From Mesostigma viride (lineage: Eukaryota; Streptophyta; Mesostigmatophyceae; Mesostigmatales; Mesostigmataceae), in assembly GCA_009746045.1 (NCBI GenBank), contig RPFO01000673.1, forward strand, positions 1 to 21,548: a DNA stretch of 21,548 nucleotides. The letters run 5' to 3'. This document shows positions 9,893-17,101 of this stretch, in pieces. The position numbers were made by a program, and so were the translations under genes. How positions within the stretch are numbered: the stretch's first letter is position 1; each line of letters opens with the position of its first letter. A model generated the notes under the pieces. That model was not told the origin of the DNA, did no database searches, and was given only the letters and a program-made list of their open reading frames with translations.

Positions 9893-11596
9893 AAATCCAT
9901 AGGAACTAACCCCGAAGAAGACCCTGGCGAAAAAGCCACTGCTGGAGGGTCACGAGGGAGCGAAGAGGGTGCGGGAGCCTGATTATCATAGGGGAACCCT
10001 GGGGGTCCTGTCTGCACAGCATTCAGCCTACTAGGGGTAGCTGAGGGAATGCGTCCTGAAGTGGGACGAATAGGAGCACGCTGAGGGGTACGAGGAGGGC
10101 GAGCGTCGGGATGAGGGGGAGCACCCGAAAGGAACTTGGGGCACTCACGTTTAAGATGACCTACTTCCTTACAATGATAGCATGTGATATGAGAGACATC
10201 AAGAGCTGAAAGATCAGCAACGCAGATATCTAATTCTTCTACATAGGAGTTCTCCTCCTCAGGGGTAAGGATAATATTATTAATACGGGAACGGGTAGGG
10301 AGAGAAGGAGTGGTGAAGAAATCTGCTACTCGCAAGAGATGCTGGCGCACATGCTTGAGGGGCAGATCAGTAAAACGGTAGGCAGAGAACTGGCGCTTGA
10401 CTTCACGTAATAAAGGTCTACTGAGGCCTTGGAGGAAGCGAGCACGTACTTCTGCACCCGACAAATCCCTAATTCGTACCATCTGAGCATCAAACTCTTT
10501 CATATACTCCTTAAATGATTTAGTACCCTGCTGCAAGGTACCAAAGGCTAATCTATCCTGCCAATCTGAATCAGGAGGGACTAAATGGTTCTCTAAACGC
10601 TTAAACAATTCTGCTACAGAGTTAGGGTAGGCATGAGAGGCCAAAGACTCACACTGAATGAGGTTAGCAAGCTCAGGAGTAATGCAGGTTGTAAGATAGT
10701 GAGGAACTAATACAGCATCAGAGAGACGCCATCTATTATGATTCTGCCACGACTCTGTGTTCTGGGTAAGCAACATAATAAAGGTGAAAAACTGTTGAGG
10801 GGTAGACTTGACATCCAGCTTGGGAAGGTTAGCAAAGAGGGGAAGAGCAGGGGGCTTAGGGGGATTAGAAGAGTCAGTTTTTCCCATAGGGCCACTATCT
10901 TCCACTGCTACATAAGCGGGATAGAAGGAAGGAAGAGGAAAAGTCTTGGGTAGGGGTCTAGAAGGGGCCACCGTTTCAGGCTGGTGCCCATAGGAGAAGG
11001 GTACAGTATATTGCTCACGAAGAGAGGAGTAGGCAAAATGATCATAATTTCTGTCATCTAGAGGCATGGTGCTGAAATCACTATTAACTTCTAAATCAGC
11101 CACACGGGTAGGGACCTGGGCTGCCTCATAGGCCGTCTCAGGGTAGGACCAGGAAGCAGGTGGGTAAAAGGGAACTGCACTAGGGCGCCCAGAAGGGCCG
11201 ACAGGGGCAGAGGCACGACCCGTGTTAAAAGCAGGCATGGAAGGCACAGGGTGGGAAGGAGGCCTAGCAACATTGTTAGTTAGTGAGGACCTGCTGGGGG
11301 TTGAGCCAAGGTTGCAGGAGGGGCAGGGGCCTGGTTCACAGGTAAAAGGGTCATCACTAAATCTGCATACGTTGTTCATAGGTAGGAGGGGTAAGTGAGG
11401 GACGACGGCGACCACCAGTAACAGGAGAAGGAGGTGAGGTACGCAGATTACCTTGAGGAGTGAGATGGTGCACCGTTTCAAGTGAGTCCCGTCGGTTACC
11501 ACGAGTGTTGTTATTGTTGTTAGTATTATTATTATTATTATTCATAGTAGGAGTGTTGGTAGGTATAGGCGACATATTACCACCCACTGGATCCAT
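9871..11596 (-). pseudogene. Gag polyprotein with CCHC zinc knuckle
   Basis: The likely start is the ATG at 11596 (MDPVGGNMSPIPTN), followed by an Asn-rich run and a Pro/Ser-rich stretch. That frame stops at 11357, and the rest of Gag is in the adjacent frame, open from 11502 to 9871, so a one-base break lies between. The main part has a Pro-rich N-terminal region, a capsid-like domain (PLFANLPKLD, FLQGLSRPLLREVKRQF) and a zinc knuckle CYHCKEVGHLKREC, spaced CX2CX4HX4C, at residues 441-454 of the longer frame. The tail is Pro/Arg-rich and ends with PMDLGGEGEQ at the frameshift site. Gag forms the particle, and its knuckle binds the RNA. The upstream hydrophobic stretch in the second frame (LLLLLLVVAVV) is a reading-frame artefact of the Asn repeat. 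Confidence 0.88.
9885..9892 (-). promoter_or_regulatory. Candidate -1 ribosomal frameshift site (G8)
   Basis: On the - strand gag reads GAT TTG GGG GGG GAG and stops at 9871-9873. Shifting back one base within the eight-G run opens the pol frame, which has no stop from there through the protease. The heptamer GGGGGGG fits the X XXY YYZ rule in the gag frame. The gag-pol overlap is short. A stimulatory structure was not worked out. Confidence 0.5.
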
Positions 11597-11719
11597 TTTT
11601 AATTAAGTAAATGATTAGGAATCTAACTGAAAGCAACAAGGAAAAGGACAAGGCCTAATTTAAGGCAAGGAAAGAAAAGAAAAAGCTTTTAGTGTCCTAA
11701 AAGAAGGAAACAATTTAAA
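11597..11719 (-). other. A/T-rich spacer between the 5' ORF and gag
   Basis: The 123-bp spacer is poor in C on the + strand and ends in a T-rich stretch ahead of the gag ATG. It contains several stop codons in all frames. It could serve as an internal entry or reinitiation region for gag, because gag is the second ORF on the genomic RNA. Confidence 0.35.
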
Positions 11720-12124
11720 TCAATCCTTTTTAGCAACAGTAATGGATAGGGAACCGAACTCTAAGGTGAGAGGCGTATCTAAGCTAGATGAGGATGCAGC
11801 CCGTTTAGGGGGAGACGAAGGAGGAGATGGAGGTGGTGTAACAAAAACAAGACTATCTACTGCAGGACGAGCATGAGGAGAAGGACGAGAATGGAGACCC
11901 AAATCTGATTCACTATGCTTTAAGAGGTAGGTCTGAGCTTCTTCAAAGGACATAAACTTCTTATATTTGGAGACGTTATAAGCACGTGACTGAACGAACT
12001 TCCTAGCATCGGCCCACGATAAGAAAATAGATGCCCATTGAGGGGTAATAACAACGTAATACTTCGCTAAACTATTATTACTAGTCGAATGAGAAGGAGC
12101 AGGAAAAGGACGTCGCTGGCTCAT
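11720..12124 (-). CDS. Small ORF with an RNase H1 / caulimovirus P6-type hybrid-binding domain
   Basis: The 134-residue frame is complete, from the ATG at 12124 to a stop at 11720. Residues ~22-67 match the hybrid-binding domain found at the N-terminus of eukaryotic RNase H1 and in the caulimovirus transactivator/viroplasmin (Pfam Cauli_VI): YYVVITPQWASIFLSWADA with the conserved Tyr, Phe and Trp, then YKKFMSFEEAQTYL. The remaining half is Pro/Ser-rich (VTPPPSPPSSPP) and ends with a short acidic/hydrophobic segment (LTLEFGSLSITVAKKD). In RNase H1 this domain binds RNA-DNA hybrids. Here it stands alone as the first ORF after the leader, 123 bp upstream of gag and on the same strand, so it likely acts with the element's RNA or hybrids. 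Unlike gag and pol it is unbroken. The family call is by motif reading only. Confidence 0.75.
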   Translation of the reverse strand: MSQRRPFPAPSHSTSNNSLAKYYVVITPQWASIFLSWADARKFVQSRAYNVSKYKKFMSFEEAQTYLLKHSESDLGLHSRPSPHARPAVDSLVFVTPPPSPPSSPPKRAASSSSLDTPLTLEFGSLSITVAKKD

Positions 12125-12652
12125 GTTAACGCACCTGGTAGGTCTTGAGTAGTCAAATAAGGAGAACGAGGAGAAGGCGACTTATCTCGGGTGTCTGAAA
12201 CCGAACCAGATTGACGACGCACGCAGGGACGAGGTTTCCAGCGCCAGGTGGTCGTAAGTATCCGGTTTCAAGAATTCTGCGTCTGGCGATGGGTCGTCTA
12301 AATACAACGCAGGCAAGAATGCAGAAAAGTGTAATCTACGAGACGCTAGTCGTCTCTCTAACGTAGAACCAAAACCATCACCTATCTACGACAGTAGGCC
12401 ACATGTCTCAAGAAAACAAAACGAGGAAAAGGAGCTATCTATAAAAGGATTTTCCGCTTCGAGCAGGTCTATCTTCTAGGCAGGGCGTGTCCCGAATCGG
12501 GCAGCACTACCCCCCCAGCTTGCAGGCGACCCGCCCATTACCTGTCAAGTAGGTGTCGTCTTCATTTTCCCGGACGCGGAAGGGTTGATTCAATGACGTA
12601 TGTTGCAGGGGATCGTCGTCTGGTTCTCTACCTAAAATTCCTCCGAGTCCAT
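12125..12652 (-). other. Inner copy of the retrotransposon 5' leader
   Basis: This is untranslated leader between the inner LTR and the hybrid-binding ORF. The LTR-proximal 343 bp (12310-12652) are duplicated at 13216-13556 with about 5% differences. The part at 12125-12309 is not duplicated. The beginning of the leader is covered by the ORF that starts in the LTR (12507-12854). Confidence 0.75.
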
Positions 12653-12854
12653 TGTTACGCCTCGGGTATCTACCACTACCTCTACCTCTACCTGGCCTGA
12701 TGCTACCTAAACTAGTCAAGCCGCCTCTAGTTAAACCCCTAGCGAAAGACGAACGAGACGATCCAGATCTCAATGCATTAACGTAAGTGTTGCTATAATA
12801 CGCCATAAGCCATTTACACAACCCACTTACTCCAGGAATAGAGGAAGGAAACAC
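12507..12854 (-). CDS. LTR-spanning Arg/Gly-rich small ORF, inner copy
   Basis: The 115-residue frame starts inside the LTR, crosses the LTR edge and primer-binding site, and ends in the leader. It contains an Arg/Gly-rich segment (GSIRPGRGRGSGRYPRR), the primer site read as NNGLGG, then an acidic segment (GREPDDDPLQHTSLNQPFRV) and RENEDDTYLTGNG. A paralogue with the same reading frame lies at 13381-13725, and the frame has survived apart from a C-run length change near its end. RGG-like tracts often bind RNA. It may be a genuine small protein or an upstream ORF, or may be open by chance; only two copies are available. Confidence 0.4.
   Translation of the reverse strand: MFPSSIPGVSGLCKWLMAYYSNTYVNALRSGSSRSSFARGLTRGGLTSLGSIRPGRGRGSGRYPRRNNGLGGILGREPDDDPLQHTSLNQPFRVRENEDDTYLTGNGRVACKLGG
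12640..12651 (-). other. Candidate primer-binding site, inner copy
   Basis: On the - strand TGGACTCGGAGG begins one base after the LTR end (GTAACA). TGG is the expected complement of a tRNA 3' CCA end. The tRNA was not identified, and self-priming cannot be excluded. Confidence 0.5.
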
Positions 12855-13215
12855 ACTACACTGCCGTGACCCAAGCCTATATGTGTTAATTCATTTAACA
12901 CACGCCGAGTGCACACACGAGGGGTAGAACGTGCATAAATGGTCACCAACGGTCCAACACGCTCGGGCCGACATGGCCCTCGCCTACAGATGCACCGGCA
13001 CAGATACAGATGCACGCTGGTCCACTACATTCTACCAAAGGATAAGGACCACTAGTAAAGTACGCGGCGCGGCGCCCAAAGGCACCCAATGTACCACAGT
13101 ACTGTTACGAGGACAAAAGTGTCCCGGTAGGAGCTACACGTAAAACCTAGGGACAACCGAGGCAAAAGACCTAATTTACGTCCGTAACTACAACGAATTG
13201 TTACGCGACGTAACA
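12653..13215 (-). repeat. Inner 5' LTR
   Basis: The 563-bp LTR has TGTTACG...CGTAACA termini. Relative to the left LTR it has a ~16-bp extra stretch at about 12989-13008, where ACAGATGCAC-like phrases repeat. Its outer terminus abuts CAGGCAAG of a second leader copy exactly. Confidence 0.9.
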
Positions 13216-13556
13216 CAGGCAAGATGCAGAAAAGTGTAATCTACGAGACGCTAGTCGTCTCTCTACCGTAGAACCAAAACCATCACCTATCTACGACAGT
13301 AAGCAACATTGCTCAGGAAAACAAAACGAGGAAAAGGAGCTATCTATAAAAGGATTTTCCGCTTCAAGCAGGTCTATCTTCTAGGATGGGCGTGTCCCGA
13401 ATCGGGCAGCACTACCCCCCAGCTTGCAGGCGACCCGCCCATTACCTGTCAAGTAGGTGTCGTCTTCATTTTCCCGGACGCGGAAGGGTTGATTCAATGA
13501 CGTATGTTGCAGGGGATCGTCGTCTCGCTCTCTATCTAAAATTCCTCCGAGTCCAT
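13216..13556 (-). repeat. Outer copy of the retrotransposon leader (duplicate)
   Basis: These 341 bp match 12310-12652 and include the LTR-proximal leader and a primer-binding site. They connect the outer LTR to the outer edge of the inner LTR, forming a tandem LTR-leader-LTR-leader array with a ~900-bp period. The + strand carries TATAAAAGG at 13345-13353, and the same at 12440-12448. Confidence 0.85.
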
Positions 13557-13725
13557 TGTTACGTCTCGAACTTCTACCGCCACCTCTACCTCTACCTGGC
13601 CTAATGCTACCTAGACTAGTAAGGCCGCCTCTAGTTAAACCCCTAGCGAAAGACGAACGAGACGATCCAGATCTCAGTGCATTAACGTATGTGCTACTGT
13701 AATACGCCATAAGCCATTTAGTCAA
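13381..13725 (-). CDS. LTR-spanning Arg/Gly-rich small ORF, outer copy
   Basis: This 114-residue paralogue of the inner ORF reads from the LTR into the leader. The Arg/Gly tract is GSIRPGRGRGGGRSSRR, followed by NNGLGGILDRERDDDPLQ. Its end differs from the inner copy because a C run is one base shorter, which adds SAARFGTRPS. Confidence 0.4.
   Translation of the reverse strand: MTKWLMAYYSSTYVNALRSGSSRSSFARGLTRGGLTSLGSIRPGRGRGGGRSSRRNNGLGGILDRERDDDPLQHTSLNQPFRVRENEDDTYLTGNGRVACKLGGSAARFGTRPS
13544..13555 (-). other. Candidate primer-binding site, outer copy
   Basis: TGGACTCGGAGG on the - strand is identical to the inner copy and again lies one base after the LTR end. Confidence 0.5.
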
Positions 13726-14128
13726 ACCCGTTTACTCCAGGAATAGAGGAAGGAAACACAACTACACTGCCATGACCCAAGCTAATATGTGTTAATTCAT
13801 TTAACACACGCCGAGTGACCACACAAGGAGTGGAACGTGCATAAATGGTCGCCAACGGTCCAACAGGCTCGGGCCGACGTGGCCCTCGCCTACAGAAACA
13901 CAGAAACACAGGCAGGTGCACAGATGCACGCCGGTCCACTACATGCTACCAAAGGATAAGGACCACTAATAAAGTACGCGGCGCGGCGCCCGAGGGCACC
14001 CAATGTACCACGGTACTGTTACGAGGACAATCGTGTCCCAGCTAGAACTACACGTAAACCTAGGAACAACCGAGGCCAAGGACCTAATTTACGTCCGTAA
14101 CTACAACGAATTGTTACGCGACGCAACA
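13557..14128 (-). repeat. Outer 5' LTR
   Basis: The 572-bp LTR starts TGTTACG on the + strand and ends CGCAACA, with one base changed in the terminal inverted repeat. A longer ACAGAAACACAG-type expansion sits where the left LTR is shortest. Immediately to its right is the intron of the RPA-like gene. Confidence 0.88.
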
Positions 14129-14162
14129 AATGCCAAGACGACTAAAACCATTAAAAGCTTAC

Positions 14163-14519
14163 CTGGAAAAATACTTATTGTCTTCTTGACGGAAATAATT
14201 ACCACTGATCGAATATGACTTGCCAGAAAGCATTTCTTGAATCTCGCTATCCATTGCCCAGTTTGACCCGCAAATTTTCACATCCGTGTTTGCATCAACA
14301 ACCAAAAGACCGAAATATTCTTCATTCCGGCTACTACTCCCCCCCTGCGAACATACGTCTTGCCACCACCCATGAATGTTCCACGAAGCTCAAAATGCGA
14401 AAAGCTCATGATGATAATAAAAAGAAATCTGAATTGCGACAGATGAAAATTGCGTTGCTTACCGATCATCGACCATGCCAAAGAGAGAAAATCTAAGCGA
14501 TCGTTCTTGAACTCCAGCA
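14163..14519 (-). CDS. Partial RPA-like OB-fold (single-stranded DNA-binding) gene
   Basis: Two - strand exons join in phase: 14463-14519 (its start is uncertain) and 14163-14388, around a 74-bp intron (14389-14462, donor GTAAGC, acceptor TTTTGAG). The joined product continues from LDFLSLAWSMIA into WNIHGWWQDVCSQ, then EEYFGLLVVDANTDVKICG, NWAMDSEIQEMLSGKSYSIS and GNYFRQEDNKYF. The Trp-Ile strand, the D-x-D turn and the GKxYxIS-G...KY pattern match the DNA-binding OB folds of RPA70. RPA proteins coat single-stranded DNA in the nucleus. The second exon ends at an AG/GTAAGC donor, and the retrotransposon begins 34 nt further on, so the gene is interrupted in an intron. It could be a host RPA paralogue or an RPA gene carried by a Helitron. 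Confidence 0.6.
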
Positions 14520-14954
14520 CTGGTCCGCGAAATAAAATCCAGTACAGGACAAAACGATCGTCTCAAACTGATACACAACTCGAAGGCTCAAGAAACACAG
14601 ACTCCGAAGCCACAACGACTGAGAAACACAGGAAAACAACACCGCCACTACTCAACGATGCATCAGCTATCTCCACTCACCGCAACACACGCTCCATACA
14701 GATGCACCCGGCCTTGACGACATTTCTTTCTCTCATTTATTCAGAAGATTCCGTATCTACAAGTTGTCAACTCATCTTTGACTTCTTTTGCTCCTATCGA
14801 TTTACGGGTACTTGAAAAAACAAACTGAACGAAATCTCGACCGAAATCTTCCGTATCGCAATCAGAAAGCAAAAACTCCCAGAAGCTCTCAATCAATTTT
14901 CCCAGTTCAACGCATCGAAACTCCGTCGACTACGGCTTCTTTACGGCTTCTTTT
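14520..14954. other. Upstream part of the RPA-like gene, gene structure unresolved
   Basis: On the - strand a possible first exon begins near 14730 with ATGTCGTCAAGGCCG and ends at a good GTGAGT donor, but its phase does not fit the next exon I could place, so an exon may be missing. The + strand holds only short frames without recognisable content. Confidence 0.3.
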
Positions 14955-14981
14955 GGGGGGGGATGCGAAGCATCCCCCCCC
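14955..14981. repeat. Hairpin with G8/C8 stem and GCGAAGC core
   Basis: G8-ATGC at 14955-14966 pairs perfectly with GCAT-C8 at 14970-14981 over a GAA loop. The centre, GCGAAGC, is a well-known exceptionally stable DNA mini-hairpin. It is followed by CTTAAG. It might be a transposon end structure, such as the 3' hairpin of a Helitron, or a replication block. Confidence 0.6.
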
Positions 14982-15004
14982 CTTAAGCTTGTTATCTAAC
15001 TATA

Positions 15005-15419
15005 TTAAAAACCATCGGGCATCCTGTGGCCCGTACGCCGTAGTTTTTTACGGAATTCAGTGATCAACTCGTGATCGACGGGTGTCCTTTTCGCCTTTTC
15101 CCGTTGGGCGCAAGTCGACGGAATTTGGAGATCGTACAGGCTTCCGTGCGTGGTTAGACGGAAGACGGCGTATCTTGGGCGGCGGACGGAGCGCGTTGGT
15201 GCAGTGGGATACGATTGGCGTTCACTCGCTGAAATCTTTAATGGCTTTAAAGTCGTCACGCGACATTTTGACGTTAGCGAATCGATCGAGCTTGACTGGA
15301 GCGTAGTTGGTAGATCTATAACGCCTTGCCACCTGTCGGCTCACCGAAACTGGGTCGTCTACTAGAGTGACGGTCGGATTGACGGCTTTTGTCTTACACT
15401 TTTGTCTTACGGCCGCCAC
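15005..15419 (-). pseudogene. Broken coding sequence of unknown family, copy 2
   Basis: Minus-strand frames 15222-15419 (DDPVSVSRQVARRYRS to SRDDFKAIKDFSE) and 15005-15259 abut in different frames. Near 15015-15040 one frame reads VRATGCPMVFNIVR and stops, which parallels VQATGRPMVFRMVR at about 15867-15900. This marks a second, decayed copy of the same sequence. I do not recognise the protein. Confidence 0.35.
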
Positions 15420-15733
15420 AATCCGTGCTCAGACCAGAACGTGGCCGCTAGCCATGTACCAACCTACGACGATCGTCGTAGGTTGGCTGAGCGAAACTGG
15501 GTCATGATCAAGACGTGAAACTTCGACCAACTACGCGCGAAACTGACCAAACTTTCTGACAGGCTCACCGAAACTGGGTCTTGATCAAGACGTGAAACTT
15601 CGACCAACGGCCGCCACAATCCGTGCTCAGACCAGAACGTGGCCGCTAGCCATGTACCAACCTACGACGATCGTCGTAGGTTGGCTGACCGAAATGGGTC
15701 ATGATCAAGACGTGAAAGTTCGACCAACTACGC
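15409..15733. repeat. Direct repeats of ~128 bp carrying 28-bp perfect palindromes
   Basis: 15409-15536 and 15607-15733 are near-identical, at a 198-bp period. Each contains a perfect 28-bp palindrome centred on GACGATCGTC (15459-15486 and 15657-15684). A shorter copy of the right part (CCGAAACTGGGTC through CGACCAAC) lies between them at 15563-15608, and its first part recurs near 15342. On the - strand the shared part reads LVEVSRLD, then DPVS, in frame with the neighbouring broken coding sequence. Confidence 0.8.
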
Positions 15734-15976
15734 ACAAATTTTCCGTCTTCGATCCGTGCAGGTGCTCTTGAAAGGGGCCAATAGACGTTCGGTTTGAAGC
15801 TGACTAAATTTTCTAAGTCGTCGAAAGTTGCGGTTTAGGATTTTGCAACTGTCTGTATCTCTAACCATACGAAAAACCATCGGCCGTCCTGTGGCCTGTA
15901 CAATATCTTGCGTTTCATTCAAGTCACGAAGTTTCCAGTCTATTCGCGTATGGTGACTCAAGACCGATAAACGCAC
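15728..15976 (-). pseudogene. Broken coding sequence of unknown family, copy 1
   Basis: The 82-residue frame (MRLSVLSHHTRIDWKLRD to TDRRRKICA) ends at a TAG, after which the same frame continues LVELSRLDHDP into the repeats at 15607-15733. The segment QATGRPMVFRMVRD has a diverged counterpart about 860 bp to the left. It is probably a decayed gene or transposon fragment of a duplicated unit. No catalytic motif was recognised. Confidence 0.35.
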
Positions 15977-16115
15977 TGCATGACGACTGCAAATTGACCG
16001 ATAGGCAATGGCGATTTGTCTTACGGGCCACGGGAAGCTCGTCGCTTATGAGGAAGAAGATGTTAGACAAGGAGAATATTGTCGGAGATTTCAATTGCTG
16101 AGACAGATGACATAG

Positions 16116-16819
16116 ATGGAAAATAGCAGAGAGAGTCGTAGATTAAGGATAGAAAGAAGAAGACAATCACGACAACATCTAGAAATAAACCAACTGTTAC
16201 GGGAGAGACAAAATAGATTTAGTCGGCAACGTGTGCAGCGACATCAACAAAACGTACAAAGACAACAGAGACGAAGGTTAGTTGTTGCTATGATCTTCAT
16301 CAAGCGACTCATATTATCTTGCTCAACTCATATTATCTTCCTCATCAAATGACGAACTTTTTGCGGCTTTTGTAGGGAGCGTCAGTTAGAAATCGCGAGT
16401 TTCAAAGACGCCGAACCCTTTTTTCAGAGTCCTTTGTTTGAAAAATCGCTTGACGTCTTATCTTACTCGAATGATGCCTGTTATTACAGGCAGCATCAAT
16501 TAGAAATTGCGAGGAGAAACGAAGAAGACGAAGACTTTCTCAGCGAGCGCCACTTGGAGATCACGAGGAGAAACGACGAAGGGGAAGAACTTCTGAGGTG
16601 AGATTATGTTTTCTGTAAAGTCCGAGTCTTCTTTTTCGTATGACAACGCTTTTCATCCTTAGCATGTGATGCGGAGCTTACGCTTTTCATGCTTTTCATG
16701 GCAGTTATGTGGAATTTTTTTGTCTTTTCATATTGCATTAATGAGTACTTTTGTTTTCGCAGACATCAACGAGACGAAGCGAATCGACAGCGTCAAGGAC
16801 GGAGAAGAGTATCTCAAAG
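16116..16819 (+). CDS. Arg/Glu/Gln-rich multi-exon gene fragment with phase-2 introns
   Basis: Exon 1 (16116-16276) starts at MENSRESRRLRIERRRQSRQ. Exon 2 (16376-16597) reads RERQLEIASFKDAEP, QHQLEIARRNEEDED and ERHLEITRRNDEGEELL. Exon 3 (16763-16819) reads RHQRDEANRQRQGRRRVSQR. Introns of 99 and 165 bp have GTTAGT...TTGTAG and GTGAGA...TCGCAG ends. Each junction falls after AG of an Arg codon, and exon 3 ends AG/GTGAAA, so a further exon is expected. The phrase [RQ]-x-LEI recurs four times (QHLEI, RQLEI, HQLEI, RHLEI), suggesting a repeated ~35-residue charged helix. Similar Arg-rich N-terminal stretches occur before helicase regions in some Helitron and PIF1-like proteins, but no helicase motif is here. 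The function is unknown. The 3' end is duplicated in reverse at 19205-19797. Confidence 0.55.
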
Positions 16820-17101
16820 GTGAAAATTTATCTGAATTCATTGGTTAAGATGGATTGTTTTGGCATGACAAAAGCCTAGTATGGTATTAGAATTGTTTCC
16901 ATCCAAGTCCAAGTCTTCTTTTTTAGTTGGCTTCGTATCCACTAGGACATCTGTTACTTTGTCGAGCTACGGAAGCTATGGCAAAATTTTCTTCTTACTT
17001 TGTCGAGCTGCGGAAGCTATGGCAAAATTTTCTTGACTATGTTATCATGTGTATTCTGATCAATATGTTATCATGTGTATGTTTCTTCTTCTCGACATGA
17101 T
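16520..17101 (+). repeat. Left arm of a large inverted repeat
   Basis: This arm covers most of exon 2, the second intron, exon 3 and the following intron of the Arg-rich gene, then the ~41-bp modules. Its reverse complement is found at 19205-19797. The two arms are about 90% or more identical, with many one-base indels in the right arm, and about 2.1 kb separates them. Confidence 0.85.
16934..17032 (-). repeat. ~41-bp modules, inverted copies
   Basis: On the + strand ACTTTGTCGAGCT, then CGGAAGCTATGGCAAAATTTT, occurs twice with a 41-bp period. The reverse complement occurs many times at 18820-21360. Confidence 0.8.

Larger units (their letters stand above)
2630..14128 (-). mobile_element. Degenerate Ty3/Gypsy LTR retrotransposon with two extra ORFs
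   Basis: On the - strand the order is LTR, leader, LTR, leader, hybrid-binding ORF, gag, PR-RT-RNaseH-IN, third ORF, purine tract, LTR. RNase H before integrase is the Ty3/Gypsy order, and the DSG protease, YLDD reverse transcriptase and D,D35E integrase motifs agree. The three LTR copies differ at many positions, and several frame breaks lie in gag, pol and the third ORF, so it is an old or inactive copy, although some one-base breaks could be assembly errors. No matching target-site duplication was seen: the left flank is AACATGG, and the right flank is AATGC (outer LTR) or CAGGC (inner LTR). The extra 5' and 3' ORFs are unusual for the superfamily. Confidence 0.92.

Noticed and set aside
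2626-14133. Target-site duplication of the retrotransposon
   Set aside because: The left flank (CATGG) matches neither AATGC right of the outer LTR nor CAGGC right of the inner LTR.
14278-14520. 80-residue - strand frame reading through the RPA intron
   Set aside because: Its C-terminal part is in a different frame from the OB-fold motif; the two-exon model gives the conserved pattern with correct phases.
15409-15733. CRISPR-like array
   Set aside because: The repeats are too long and too few, with no regular spacers, in a eukaryotic context.
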